Source: Erythroxylum novogranatense (taxonomy: Eukaryota > Streptophyta > Magnoliopsida > Malpighiales > Erythroxylaceae). From it: a stretch of 64,000 nucleotides of DNA. Shown piece after piece: positions 1-12,184 of the stretch (its first letter is position 1; each line of letters begins with the position of its first letter). The translations under genes and the position numbers were made by a program. The stretch is taken from assembly GCA_029891385.1 (NCBI GenBank), contig CM057228.1:34227023-34291022 (forward strand), in the 5' to 3' direction. The notes beneath the pieces were generated by a model. It was not told where the DNA came from. It searched no databases and was given only the letters and a program-made list of their open reading frames with translations.

Positions 1-1144
1 TCTGGGACTTGCTCTTTTTGAGCTAACTGAATTAATGTTGAATTGGGTGAGCTCAAATGCTATAGTATCTTAATGCATTAACTTATTTGTTGACTCATCT
101 GTACTTTCATAGTTGGATTTTCCATGTTTGTGATTCTTCTGGTGCATTGTTCAGGCAGATATGGTTTCCTCTGGTGCATTGGTTCTCTAGAAGGAATTCG
201 GAGACAACCAACAGAGGGGCTTCAATATGAACAAAGCTTTGGAAGGGGTGATGGGTCAGGTTGGAAGCTGGGCAGTTCAGGCTTCAGGCCAAGCCCGGGC
301 TAGCCTGACACATTGCCAACCCTATGGTATTCACATCTCCAGCACAGAAATATTTGGAATTTTGATCACAGAACAGGAGAAGAATAGATGGAATATGATT
401 GCGGATGTTTTGAAAATCTGACCTAAATATCATATTATCCTAAATGATATCCAGAGCGAAAGATATTAAACAGGAATCCCAGCGATGTTCACATTAGTAG
501 ATGCAGAGTAAGAGGCCCAAGAACAACAATACCAATTAGACATGTTACCCCAACTTTTTCCTGCAGAAACAAAAGTTCTTAAACTTTGGGGCTTAAGATT
601 GCCCAAGAAATTGCTTAGGAAAGGCCAACAAAAAGCCAAGCATTGAGATGAGGTGTTAGTGAAGTAAATTATTGATCACCTGATATAGTTCTCTTCCCAA
701 AACATGATAATGAAGTGTTCGTGAGATTCAACTTGCTGTTTCTGCCTTTTCAATTGTTTCAAGAGCATTCATAGCCCCATAACTCTTATAAGTCATTGTG
801 TGAGGTGTTGCATTCATCCTCATCCAAAAGAGAAATTTGAGAGATTGATCAATCAACCTTAACCACAAAGCATAAGGTTATCTATTGGAGACCACAGGCT
901 AGATGATCTAATGATTTCTCACTCATTCATATTACTTATGAAACCCCCTCGCAAAGTTTATGGATAACATGCTCTCATCCTCCAATTTTATTTGAAATTG
1001 AAACTGCCCAGATACCTGAGCTATTGAAATAAAAATATACGAGTAGCTTCAATCAAGGTGCAAAGTTAGAGACTAACATTCTATTGGCAGTTATTAACCG
1101 ATTTAACAGTGTGTGAGTAAATATCTGAGACATGAAAAATGTAC
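1..1144. other. Intron 3 of the ALFIN-LIKE gene or unassigned DNA
   Basis: No coding sequence is supported here. The stretch lies downstream, on the minus strand, of the intact 5' splice site that ends ALFIN-LIKE exon 3, so it is probably the start of intron 3. I looked on the minus strand for the next expected exon (family motif KRLF..IND) and did not see it, so the remaining exons, including the PHD finger, should lie to the left of the window. A 64-codon open frame on the plus strand at 227-421 has no recognisable homology. Confidence 0.45.
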
Positions 1145-2139
1145 CTATCGTTGCGATTCAATCGAGTACCAAAGTAGAATGCCACAGAGAGCAACCAGCA
1201 GTCGCTATGCACTGCTACCAATGAAAGCCAATCTTTGCGCTGCATCCCATCTCTTGCAAAATTGATGCCCAATGCTGGTTCAGGGAGCTCTGGTGGCACC
1301 TCCTCCGCAGGTAAAGTAACCTCCCATGACTCATTTGGGTGTCCATACAAGCACAAATTCTCCTTTTCTGCGAGATTACAAGGAAAGAACTTGATGAATA
1401 ACACATATCAATATGATATCGAACCTAAAGATCTTTAAAAGCAAAGGAGCCTCAATTTGAATGTCTTAGACGACATATAAAGAATAAGAAACTCACGCAC
1501 CTTGAAAAGCATGGCTGTTTCTTTTAGGGCAATTATGTCCAAACAAAACATATACTACGTAATAACACCTAAAACATGGTCTAAAATAAAATTACAATGA
1601 ATTAAGCAGGTACCCACTAGTAAAGATCAGAAACTATAAATCTATAAAGAAAGAAGCAAACCGGAAACCAAAACCATCAATTAATTCCAAAAACTCAGCT
1701 TGTACTCCATCAAGTCAATAATTTCTTCAGTTGACCAACCTCAAACTCCACACTTATAATGATGCAATAATGCTCAGACAAACGAAAACAAAAAAGATTC
1801 AAATTTTTTGGGATTCACTGTCACTTCGTTAAAATTTCAACTAACCCACACTAAAAGAAACAAGAAGGAAGCATGCGTTAAGATGCGAGAGACTAACCTG
1901 GATCGCATTGCGAGTAGAAAAGATCGACATCTAACAGAACCCAAAACAGAAAACGTCATTAATAGAAAACCAGAGGATGGCACAGAAATACATATATAGG
2001 CAAAAGTAACATAAGCAAAGAAATTAGGGTTTTGAGGACACCGACCAGAAGTGAGAGCGCGAACGAGGCCAGAGCGTCGAGCGCTATAGTCCTTGAAGAT
2101 CTCTTCGACGGTGCGAGGGCTTGGAGAGATTGAAGACAT
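1145..2139 (-). CDS. AL: PHD-finger protein ALFIN-LIKE, exons 1-3 (5' partial gene)
   Basis: Three exons on the minus strand splice in phase: exon 1 at 2139-2046 (94 nt), exon 2 at 1930-1898 (33 nt) and exon 3 at 1367-1145 (223 nt). Introns are GT-AG (donor gtcggt, acceptor ctgttag, donor gttagt, acceptor ctcgcag, donor gtacat). Exon 1 gives [18 protein letters not shown], the start of the Alfin domain. Exon 2 gives [11 protein letters not shown]. Exon 3 gives [31 protein letters not shown] and [18 protein letters not shown], ending LNRNDR. About 116 residues are present of roughly 240-260 usual in the family; the linker and C-terminal PHD finger are missing. Family members are nuclear and read H3K4me3 through the PHD finger. 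The short Ser/Pro N-terminus before PRTVEE and the MQRKDW and CWLLSV motifs resemble the Arabidopsis AL1/AL2 group as I remember it. No stops or frameshifts are seen, so it looks functional. Confidence 0.93.
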
Positions 2140-2546
2140 TTACATGCATAAATAAATCCAAAACAAAACAAAAACTTCCGTTCGTATTTATTTTAAAAAT
2201 TATATAACAAGTGTTATATATATGTATGTGCAGATAGAAGTGGAGTAACAGATCGAATTGCCTGAGGTTAAATTGGAGAGCTAGAGAGAGTATATGACTT
2301 GAAAATGAACAACGTCGATAGATACGAGGCTGGGATCGGTTGGAGATACGCAGACAACAGAGAGAAGGAGAAAGGAGTTTTATGTCAGTTACGAATTTGG
2401 TAATGCTTCTTTGGGCGTCGCGTGCGGGGTAATTGCGTATTACCAAACGACAAAAGAGAAGTTCTTTCTACTGGGACTCCACATGGACTTGGTTTTGTTT
2501 TGGGCCTCTTTTATATTCATCATTGACCAAACACAAGCTTTATTAA
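2140..2546 (-). promoter_or_regulatory. Upstream region of the ALFIN-LIKE gene
   Basis: About 400 bp separate the start codon from the PIF/Harbinger element. On the minus strand it holds TATA-like stretches (around 2204-2223, and a CATATAC followed by a CTCTCTCTAGCTCTC pyrimidine leader near 2270-2296). Which one sets the start site, or whether there is a 5' UTR intron, cannot be decided from sequence. A 120-codon open frame here has no recognisable homology and is not called. Confidence 0.35.
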
Positions 2547-5500
2547 GTGCCTATTTGGTTTAGCTTTTGGAGACTCCAAAAGTACTTTTTTCTATCGCAA
2601 AAATTATTTTGAAAAAAAAATAGGTGTTTGGCTGTAAACTTCAAAAGTACTTTTAAAGTAGAAATAGCTTTTGAAAAAGCTAAAATACAGTTTTTTGAAA
2701 AGCTAAAATTTGGAGCTTTTAAAAAAAGCTCTCCATTTAAGCTTTTTCGCGTAGACTTTTTTCCGTCGTTTACGTTTATAACACAATCATACACCTTCGT
2801 CCTTTATTTTCAGTTATCTCTTCCTTCTTCAACTTTCTTCTTGCTTTTCCCTAATTCTTCACGTTGTTTTTGCAAACCCATCTTCACAAAGAAAAGTGAC
2901 CACCGACTTCTCGAGGACACACCCATTTCTCAAGGAACTTCTCAAGAGACGCACCTGTCTTCTCAAGGGAATCTTTTGCAAACCCATCACAGTGAACAAA
3001 ACTTGCCTTTCGATTAGTTTTGTTTGAGGTAAATGTCGGTAGTATGATTTCAAATGTTTTCATCTATATCGAGTCCTCTCTTCTTCTTACAGGTGTAATT
3101 TTTGTCCACTGTATCATTGTTAATTACCATCTTAGTTATTTCATTGTCCATCTTTACAATTTATTCGGGTTCAAGTCTATCCTTTACATTTTTCAGATGT
3201 GATTCACACCTTTATTCTTGCATGGCATTTCCTTTCTTTTGGTGCTTTATCCGTGGCTAAACCAACAGTGTCGCATATAAATCTATTTTTCCTTTTGTAG
3301 CTCTCAAAGAATGTTCTATGTTTTGTTTGGAACCATTTGTTACTTTCAAGATGGATGGGTTTGGCGTTGATATTTCTTTATGATCCATTTCTACCTTTTT
3401 TTTACGAAAGGGTTCTCGATTAGGACATGACACTATTATTGATGGCATGCTCAAAGATTGCTGCATGGATGTGTATAATGACTTTGGAATGGGAATTTGT
3501 GGAGAAATTTGTGCGGATCAAGATTCCATAACCGCATAAACGAGCGAGTTTGCATATCAATAAAACTTTGTGAACAGTTTGTCTTCAAAGAATCAAATGG
3601 ATTCTGCTTTTAATCCTTTTCCTTATCGACATCTTCTTCCTCATTAGAATATTTTGAAACTATTTAGTTTATCGGTTGGTAGAGTGAAAGCCACATTACT
3701 ATATATTCTAAACACAAAATTCAAAATGTTCAACAAATTACGATGGAATGGCGAGATTCATATGCTATTAGGAGCTTTGAAAGTGGAATTCTTTTCCAAA
3801 ATGTTGGTCTTTTCTCCCGAGAAATTGTTCAGTGAGTTTTTAATTCTAGCGTGGTCCTAGTTTGTACTTTGTTCTTTTCAAAATCATGGCCATATGGCTT
3901 TTGTTAACTTGCAGTTGAAGTTTACGGAAGGGGAAACCATCAACTTTGGTTACAATGATGTGTGACTCAATTAAGTTCACACTAAAAGTTGCGAAGAAAT
4001 CGCCTCAAGAGGATGACCGGTGAGATCATTTACGGTTTGTGATAATTTTGGCACTTTGGTAACGGTGAACTTTATCTTTGTTGTTTATTTCATGCTTTTG
4101 ACGGATTTTGCCTATTTAATGAGTATTATGTTCGAGCACCTTAAGTGGATATCATGTTTATCCTTTTATGTTTTTTGCTTCGTGTTCATTTACGTGCATG
4201 TCGCTTTAGATATAAGATTGAGCAATTGTTTGAGTTAACTTCACAACTTCGTCCAATTTTGAACTTCATGCAAATGGCGTGCTCGATCGGATGTGGAGGT
4301 GATGTTCAAATGCCACAACTTGATTGAACATCATAGAGATAGCATATAATAATGGACTTGGCAAAATCTCCATGCAGCAGAGTCACGTGGCGATTGCAAT
4401 CAATCTTGAATATGAACTTCTCGCTTTTCTTCTAATTTTACGAAGTGGATTGGTGCCTAGAAGTCCTATCTGCGAGCAATTAATAGTTGGCTTTTCAAAT
4501 GTGTCTTTACGCGGAAAAGCCTTCAAAAAAAAAGAAAGCAACCAACCCTTCATTGATTTTGAGATTCCACCGTCCTCCAATATGACATATGTATAGCTTA
4601 GCTTTTTCACCCCTGATTTTTCTCAACAATTATAGGATAATGTTCCAACCCCTCATGTTTACGTTGTTGATTCATTTTGTATTCTTATCCCTTATTGATA
4701 TGCACAGTTTCTAGTTTTTGTATTTTCAAGTTCTAATTACGCTCTTGACATATCTAAAGTCCTGTTACTCTTGGCCGTATCATGGTAACTCAAATTTTCT
4801 TGTTGCACCAATAATTAAAAAAAAAACTTATGTTTAGACAAAAGGTGAAAGGTATCATCTTCCTAATTTTCGACGTGCTGGTCAACTAAGAGGAAAGAAA
4901 GAAATATTCAATCATGCACATTCTTCTTTAAGATGCACAATCGAAAGAACATTTGACATTTGAAAAAATAGGTGAAAAATTTTACGTCAAATGTCAAGTT
5001 TTCCTTTTTCAAAGTAAGTTAAAATTGTGATTGCTTCAATAGCCATTCACAATTTTATAAGGTTAAATGCTCAAAAGGATGAAGAGTTTTTTTTCCTATG
5101 ATGAAGATGATGAATTACTTCCTACAAATGAAGAAAACAATAAAAATGAAGACGTTGAAAAAAATCATTTAGACGAGCCACAAAATAACGAGATGAATGA
5201 TGCGAGGGAACATATTGCAAATCTTCTTGTATTGCGATAAAATGCTAGTTTATTATGCATTTAACTATTTCAACTTGAATATTTATTTTGAGATTATAAT
5301 ATTATTTAACTTTTTTTACATGTTTTAATATTTATTTTTCATATTAATTTTATTTCCTATAAGAAAATGAGACATCTCTTTAAATTATTTCCTACAAGAT
5401 GGTTATCTAAAATTTTCTACAATATGGTACTTTGCATATTGTTTAGTATACTTTAAAATTATTTATACAAATTATTTAGCATAAATAATTTTATTATAAA

Positions 5501-5692
5501 ATAAAATATAGTTAAAATTAATAAAAGTGCTTTTTATTTTATGTTGCCAAACAGTCTACTGTATGAAGCTCTTTTAAAAAAGTTGTTTTTTTAATTGACA
5601 GCCAAACAGTCAACTGGCTTTTTAAAAAAGCTCTTCTCAGAAAAACTCTACTAACAAAAGCTCTACTGATAAAAGCTCAACCAAACGGACCC
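2547..5692. mobile_element. PIF/Harbinger-type DNA transposon, decayed
   Basis: The ends form an imperfect terminal inverted repeat: left GTGCCTATTTGGTTTAGCTT against the reverse complement of the right end, GGGTCCGTTTGGTTGAGCTT. TAA flanks both sides (2544-2546 and 5693-5695), the 3-bp duplication typical of PIF/Harbinger. The subterminal parts are rich in AAAAGCTTTTT-like words in both orientations. At 3.1 kb it is about the size of an autonomous element, but only the C-terminal end of the transposase is recognisable. The stretch 2.85-4.6 kb holds short interrupted frames I cannot assign to the second (Myb-like) ORF or to the first part of the DDE domain. Confidence 0.82.
4843..5240 (+). 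pseudogene. PIF/Harbinger transposase C-terminus remnant
   Basis: One frame reads KGERYHLPNFRRAGQLRGKK, then EIFNHAHSSLRCTIERTFDI, followed by in-frame stops and more family-like sequence (IVIAS.AIHNF), ending DAREHIANLLVLR and a stop. The order YHLP-F...G-RG-KE-FN--HSSLR--IERTF is the C-terminal signature of plant PIF transposases; the E of IERTF is the third acidic residue of the DDE triad. Stops at 4956 and nearby break the gene, and the first two catalytic Asp regions are not found. It is dead but fixes the identity and plus orientation of the element. Confidence 0.85.
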
Positions 5693-8600
5693 TAAGTATA
5701 TATACTAAGAGTGAGTTGGGATGGACAACCACATAATCCATCCCCATTGTCTATTTAATCGAATGATTTATATTTGTTTCTTTTGTTTGACCACGCAATC
5801 TATCCCGCCCGTCCATTTACTTATTATGTTGGGACTCGATCTGGAGACCGGCGCCCCAACCCGAAAACGGAAGACGGAACGAATCACAAAGAGGCGGAAC
5901 GAGTAAACGATTGATCACAAAGCGAAACAAATCATTAACGAATCGAAAGCCAACTTGGAAGCGAAGCATACAAACAAAGTCAAGTCGAATTGGCTCGGAG
6001 ACAAACCAAACAAATGATCACGAATCACAAATCGAATTGAAGCATTGAATGAAACACAAGTCCGACATCCTCGAACAAAATCTTAGAAATCATCGTCGTT
6101 GGAAACCTTAAGATATTCTAAATCCGGTATAAATTTTTTTCTTTTCTTTTCTTTCTTATTCCTTTCCTTTTCATTTCTTTCATAACCAAACTCAATCCAA
6201 AATACATTATCACATTCATACTCATGTACACATCCCAAACATAACTTAAATCAATACATAATTCCAGAAGTCCATACACCTTATACTCACTATATACACA
6301 ATTTCATAAATCACATATGTCCTGGAATGACTACTCTTCATACACTCGTGGCAATTCAGGCCATATACAATATCAACACCAAAATCCAAAGTACGCAATA
6401 CACAACAAATTTTGAATTTCTCAACACTATCTTACTTAACAGCAACACAATATAAACACATGCAAATAGAAATCTTCATTTTCTTTCATCCGATCTTCTT
6501 CTCATCACCTGTGGATGGGAATGAAAGGGGGTGAGCTTTACAGCTCGTGGGTAACAGTTTATAACAAAAATATAAGCAAAACCCTTGAAATTCTTTTTCT
6601 TTTCTGGTCTTAAAAACATTGCTTTGAAATCAGTAAAGCACATTTTCCAAAAGTTCTTTCCTTCTCAGTATTCAAAATCGCAATTTACAAAACATATGAT
6701 TTTTAGGCTTTCACCATAAACCCATAAGTTTATAAAACATGAATGCATCAACTTGACGATTCATAGATGCAATGGCAATCACATAAGCAATGCACAACAA
6801 CACGTGGCTCGAGAGTTCAGAACACGACGGATAAACCAAGTTTATACGTAAACTATCCGAGTCCTATTTCTCGTGATCTCGTGGCCTCAAGCGGCAACCG
6901 GAGAAGGCTATAATTTTCCATACGTCGGCGCACGTGACTATCCATCCGTAACTCTCTCGCCCACACAAAAGCATATAAGCAATGCTCAAGATCATTTATC
7001 AAAATGATATGCTTCCATTTTCTTTTCTTCTTTCCATTCAAATCACAATGCCATGGCACACTCCAATGGCATAACATTATCAAATCAATAAACATATTCA
7101 ATCTCAATTCAACAATGTAATCACGTATGGATCAACATCAAAACAATGAATGCAAGTGATTTCTTTAAGACATAAATCAACGTATGCAGGTTCATAAAGC
7201 ACATTATTCAATTTTATTTTATTTTATTATTATTATTATTTTATAAATCTTGTATTTTCTTAAAACATTCAAAACATTTTCATAACTTATCAAATTAAAT
7301 GAAAATAACGAATTTAACAATTTACATAATTTCTCAAATCCAAATCACGAAATAAATTTCAAAATCTTTCTTCATTTCTCAATTCATTTTAAAACTCGTA
7401 ACCCTTTTCCAAAATATTAAGAACAATAAAATTCAATACTTTCTCAATTTTTCAATCAATCTCCCAAATCATTTGAAGATAAGAAATTGGGCCTTTGTGT
7501 CATTTTGAAACTTCAAAATTTTCTTAATTTATCAAACATTTAAAACTTGTATAAATTCTTAAAGCAGTTTCTAAAACCATTTCAAACGTCTTTCAAAATC
7601 GTACTTTTCAACATTTAAATAAACCTTATTTTCTAAACAATTTCAAATGCATTTGAAATCACACTTTGTCAAACATTTTATAAACAAGTTTGGAAATCGT
7701 AAACTTTTCAAACACTTTTATAAACAATGTAAAAATCATAATTTTTCAAATACTTTTATAAACATTAGACATTCTAAATCAAATCTTCCAACCACTTTTA
7801 TAAACAACATTTTCTAACTAATTTTGAAAGTATTCGAAATCATAAATTTTCAAACATTTGCATAAACCATTTTCTAGACAATTTCAAAGCATTTTAGAGT
7901 CAAAACTTTCAAATATTTCCATAAACAGATTTTCTATACACTTAGAATTTATCACGAAATCACAAGTTTTCAAACTTTTACATAAAACCATATTTTATAA
8001 AAGCTCTTAAAACTAGTCGAAAATCATAATTTTCAAACCTTTATCATATTCAAGCTCAATATCATTTATTGAATGCTCTTTTTTGAATATCTGAAATGCC
8101 ATGGAATCTTTCGAGGCATAACACAAATGTATTTTGCAATTCATCAAAAGCTCATGTATGGAATCAATGATGATTTTTCAAATCATTCACACAATGATGC
8201 AACACTTATGATGCAATTGAAATCAGAAAATCCCTTTATTTAAAGAAAGCAGTAGTGGCTTATAAATTCTATTATAAACAGGTACCCACCTCAAATCGAT
8301 GCTAGAAACTTGTCCTTAGTTTCAATTTGACAATTTCTTCTTTTATTCTCCCAATTAAAATTTCCCTACACCAATGTCACACCAATTCGACCTCATAAAT
8401 AACAAAATCCTTAAAATTGAACTTAGAAAACACTAATTTCACATATAATCAAGCTATCTAAATCACCAATTTTCAAAAACCCCAATTCATAAAATTGGGC
8501 ATAACCCTAATTAATTTCCATCCAAAATTAAATCTATAATACTAAGCAATCACCAAAATCGACTCCACAATACACAAACCCATATCATTTTCCATGATTC

Positions 8601-8880
8601 TAAACCAACAATCTTCCAAAATTCACAAATCAAAATTTCGGGTCTTACCTCATCCTTCGCAAATTTTCAGATTTCTTAACTCATGTTGGAGCTCTCGTCA
8701 TCCTCCACATTTTTCCTCCATGAAGAAATATCAAAATCACACTTAAAATCCAGCAAAAATCGTGACCTAGCTTCTTCTCCTTCTCCCATCCGAAACACTC
8801 TTCTTCTCTCTTCTCTCTTTTTCTCTTCTTTCTTTTCTGTTCAAGTGTCGTGCCTCACTTCATAAAAACAACAGCCCAAT

Positions 8881-8891
8881 CCTTTTTATAG
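8881..8891 (-). promoter_or_regulatory. LTR TATA box, copy A
   Basis: The minus strand reads CTATAAAAAGG, followed by the family's conserved GGGCTGT..CACGA stretch and then the purine-rich segment that ends at the splice donor. Its position about 230 bp before the donor suits an LTR promoter at the U3/R boundary. Promoter activity is inferred. Confidence 0.5.
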
Positions 8892-9117
8892 TGCCATGTC
8901 ATTTAATGAATGGGGAATGACCCATAAGCCCCTCCATTAAAGCCTATAAACTTAACCCTTTAAGTAAACTTCCAAAATTGCCCCTTCATTGGTCTTTAAA
9001 ACTGACATCTTGTCTGACTATTTCGATCAAGTAAATGAAGTCATTTGATAAAACTTTATTCTAAAGAAATGTTCCTCTATGTCTTACGAATCCATCGCTT
9101 CAAGAATCGGATCGATC

Positions 9118-9690
9118 GGAGCTCTATAGCTCAAGATATCTCCAAAATACTGAAGTCTGTTCTTCATACCCGAGGCTGAACACTACCCCTAACTTCCGAC
9201 CCATATTTGGAAGTCTTAGAGGCTAAATTATAGCTCGGCTCCTTCATAATATTTGTAGCCCCATGTCTCTATTTTCATTACCAACAAGAACCAACTCAAT
9301 CAGAGCTCTATCGGTTGAGATATCTCCAAAATACTGAACACTGCTCAGCCATTACAACACCGGGACTGAACACTACACTGAACTTCCGACCTATATTTGG
9401 AAGTCTTAGAGGTGACATTATCGATCGGCTCCTTCAGATGAATTGTAGATATATGTCTCTAGTTTAATTTCCAATAGTAATAAACTCAATCCGAGCTCTA
9501 GCGAGCTCTAGCGACCTATAACACTGAACACTGCTCATACCATTATAAAGCTGAGACTGAACTCTATACCTAACTTCCGACCCGTATTTGAAAGTCTTAG
9601 AGGCTACATTGTCAATCGGCTCCTTCATAACATTTGTAGCCTCATGTCTCCAGTTTAATTTCCAAAAAGAATCAGATTGATCGGATGTCG
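9118..9690. repeat. Three tandem ~190-bp modules in LTR copy A
   Basis: Three diverged copies begin near 9118, 9305 and 9496. Each carries, in order, GAGCTCTA, CTGAACACT, AACTTCCGACCCATATTTGG, AGTCTTAGAGG, CGGCTCCTTCA and TTGTAG..CATGTCTC. Spacing is about 187-192 bp. Corresponding but more diverged modules are found in the other LTR copies. Confidence 0.8.
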
Positions 9691-9723
9691 GATGAAGAAG
9701 TTATGCTCAAAAGAGTGAAGGGA

Positions 9724-9945
9724 GGTCAGAGCTCGGCCAGAAAAATCAAAGCTCGGCCAGAACGAAGATCGGTCGGCCATCAGAGGTCGGTCGGCCAACA
9801 GAGGTCGGCTCGGCCAACAGAGGTCGGTCGGCCATCAGAGGTCGGTTGGCCAACAGAGGTCGGCTAGGCCATCAGAGGTCGGTCGGTCAACAGAGGTCGG
9901 CTCGGCCATCAGAGGTCGGTCGACCAACAGAGGTTGGTCGGCAGC
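9724..9945. repeat. GC-rich minisatellite, unit about 18-20 bp, in LTR copy A
   Basis: About eleven degenerate units of CAGAGGTCGGTCGGCCAA and CAGAGGTCGGCTCGGCCA alternate. The GC content is far above the flanking LTR. The array sits at the point between the GGATGTCGGATGAAG motif and the CATAACTTTTGACTC module where every LTR copy in the window carries a different insert. Confidence 0.9.
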
Positions 9946-11126
9946 CAATCCGACCTTCAAACTTCAAACCCTCATAACTTTTGACTCCGAGCTCCAAATT
10001 AGACACGGTTTCTTTCGTTGGAAAGATAAAAGACAGATCTACAATTTTCAAGAAGGACTCACAAGCAAGATCGGACTATAAAGGGATCAAAAGTTTACAC
10101 AAAGATGACTGATCGATAATTTCTCAACAGTATAAAAACTTGCAAACATCATAACTTTTGATCCAGAACTCCAAATTTGACAAACTTGGTGTCTATGGAA
10201 AGGTAAAAGAACCCTCTACAACTTTCATGAAGGCCTTAAGAATCAGATCGACCACTAAATGGGTCAAAAACTCCACACAAAGCTGACTGGTCGGTCAGCT
10301 TCACACTAAACAGCATCAGAACTTCTAAAAATCATAACTTTCAACTCCCTTGTCCAATATTTTCGTGCTTTATATCAATGGAAAGATAAAAACATAATCT
10401 ACCACTTTCATTAAGACCACTTTGGCTAAATCCATCTAAATCAATACAGATTTGCCATTGAAGTCTCTAAACACCATTCCAACACATAAACTTCCCATAT
10501 CAACACATCAACTTCACATACTCACCCACTACCACAAACTCTTCAACTAACTCATATCAAACACCATTCAACTCCCCAATAAACTATTCCAAGGCTATTT
10601 CCCCACATCAAACTCTACACCAAATGATATGCGCATACATATTTCTCTTTCACAAAAGTCATACACAATCTTACTCTTAATAGTATTTTTCAAATCAAGT
10701 AAAATACACTTAACTTTCAAAGATCATAACTTTCAATCCCGATATCAAAAAATAGCATACTTTATGGCTACGAAAAGCTCTCAACATAATCTACAAATTT
10801 CATGTAGATCATTTTCTCAAAATCTGCCTAAATCAAAAGTCAACTCTTTACTCCAAAGGTCAAATTTCTTAATTCTCCAAAATATAACACTTTCACCAAT
10901 CATTTCTTGCTTTTCAACTCCCATTTCAATCAACTAATTCATTTTAACTTTCATAACTCATACAACTCTACTCAAATTTCAAAGTTATCAAAACCAATCA
11001 CTTCATTTCTCATCAATCTCCTTTAAGTACAATAACATCTATAACACAATACCTATACAAACACACTCATTTAATTCCATTTTAATATTCCTAATTTCCA
11101 CCGAAAGTTCGGGGTCCAACATATTA

Positions 11127-11371
11127 ACTGCTGCGAAATCCATCCCGCTTACTAATAATCTTCTGACGGCTTATTTTGTCAGGTGATCACGCAATCCATG
11201 CTCTTGTGACGGCTTATATATGTTCATTAAATGTTGCGTCCGTTCTCTCTCTTTGTTTTTCTTCTCCGCCCTTGCCTTCCTCTGCTTTCTCACTTCTTTC
11301 ATTTCCAGCTGTGGTCAGTTTTCCTTCTTGATCAGTTTTCCTTCTCGCTTCTTTTTCGTGATTTATGTTTC
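11127..11371. other. Unassigned DNA between solo LTR and repeat array
   Basis: This is T/C-rich sequence continuing the locus interrupted by copy A (the other side is 5696-5826). CTTGTGACGGCTTATATATG and TTCTGACGGCTTATTTTGTC are a short direct repeat. No coding is supported; the open frames here are low-complexity Phe/Ser-rich. Confidence 0.4.
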
Positions 11372-12130
11372 CATTTTTTACTTTCGTTCATGTTTGATTG
11401 TGTGCACAGACGGCCTACGGTTTTCTCTCGAGCCTGGGTAAGTTTTGGTTTTTGGTTTTCGTTTATTCCTTCATTTTTGCCCATTTTTTTGTATGCGGTT
11501 TTTTTCCTTCCAATTTCATCCACTTTTTTTTATGTGTACAAATGACCTACAGCTTCGGAAGGTTTTTGTTTTTACTTTTGTTTCTCTACACCTGTGGTAA
11601 GTTTTCGTTTTCGTTTTCCTTTTTTTGTTTGCGTGTTTTTTCTTCGACTTCCATCTACTTTTTATTGTGTGTAAAAGTTTATCCACTTTTTTTGGTGTGT
11701 ACAGATGTTTTTGGAGTTTTTCTCCAGCTTTGGTATCAACTGTGGTTTTATATTTTCATTTTTTACTTTCGTTCACGTTTGATTGTGTGCACAGACGGCC
11801 TACGGTTTTCTCTCGAGCCTGGGTAAGTTTTCGTTTTTGGTTTTCGTTTTTCCTTCATTTTTGCCCATTTTTTTGTGTGCGATTGTTTTTCCTTCCAGTT
11901 TCATCTACTTTTTTTTTATGTGCACAGATGGCCTACAGCTTTGGAAAGTTTTCGTTTTTGCTTTTGTTTATCTGCACCTGTGGTAAGTTTTCGTTTTCCT
12001 TTTTTTTGTTTGCGTGATTTTTCTTCGACTTCCATCGACTTTTTATTGTGTGTATAAAAGTTCATCAACTTTTTTTGGTGTTTACAGATGTTTTTGGAGT
12101 TTCTCTCCAGCTTTGGTAAGTTTTCGTTTT
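11372..12130 (+). repeat. Tandem 385-bp repeat carrying splice-site-like blocks
   Basis: Unit 1 starts at 11372 and unit 2 at 11757 (period 385 bp); a partial third copy of the first part lies at about 12376-12500. Within the units are short segments bounded by consensus splice signals: TGTGCACAG before and GGTAAGTTTT after 11410-11437 and 11795-11822, and TTTACAG or TGTACAG before and GGTAAG or GGTATC after 12088-12115 and 11705-11732. All four are exactly 28 nt long. The DNA between them is T-rich like plant introns. The long Phe-rich open frames across it are artefacts of base composition. Function unknown. Confidence 0.75.
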
Positions 12131-12184
12131 TGTTTTGGTTTTTTTGGAGTCGTCGATTTTTTTTCCTTTTTGTTTTTGCGTTTT

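Larger units (their letters stand above)
5827..11121 (-). mobile_element. Solo giant LTR, TGTTGG..CAACA family (copy A)
   Basis: It is bounded by TGTTGGGACTCG on the left and GGGGTCCAACA on the right, with TATTA duplicated at 5822-5826 and 11122-11126. The 5.3 kb unit has no internal region or second LTR, so it is a solo LTR left by LTR-LTR recombination. The sense strand is minus, inferred from the complete relative at 47274-57067 whose PBS and PPT fix polarity. In sense order it shows diverged ~190-bp modules, the TATA-like box at 8881-8891, a GA-rich segment (~8840-8650), a donor (AG|GTAAGACC at 8649/8648), an acceptor (CCACAG|GTG at 6509/6508), and a U5-like tail. No protein coding is supported. 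Confidence 0.9.

Noticed and set aside
227..421. 64-codon frame at the window start
   Set aside because: No recognisable domain, probably intronic to ALFIN-LIKE or TE debris.
2084..2446. 120-codon minus-strand frame upstream of ALFIN-LIKE
   Set aside because: It overlaps the true start codon in another frame and has leader-like composition.
9685..9867. Gly/Arg/Ser-rich frame over the GGTCGG array
   Set aside because: It is a translated minisatellite starting in LTR sequence; other LTR copies lack it.
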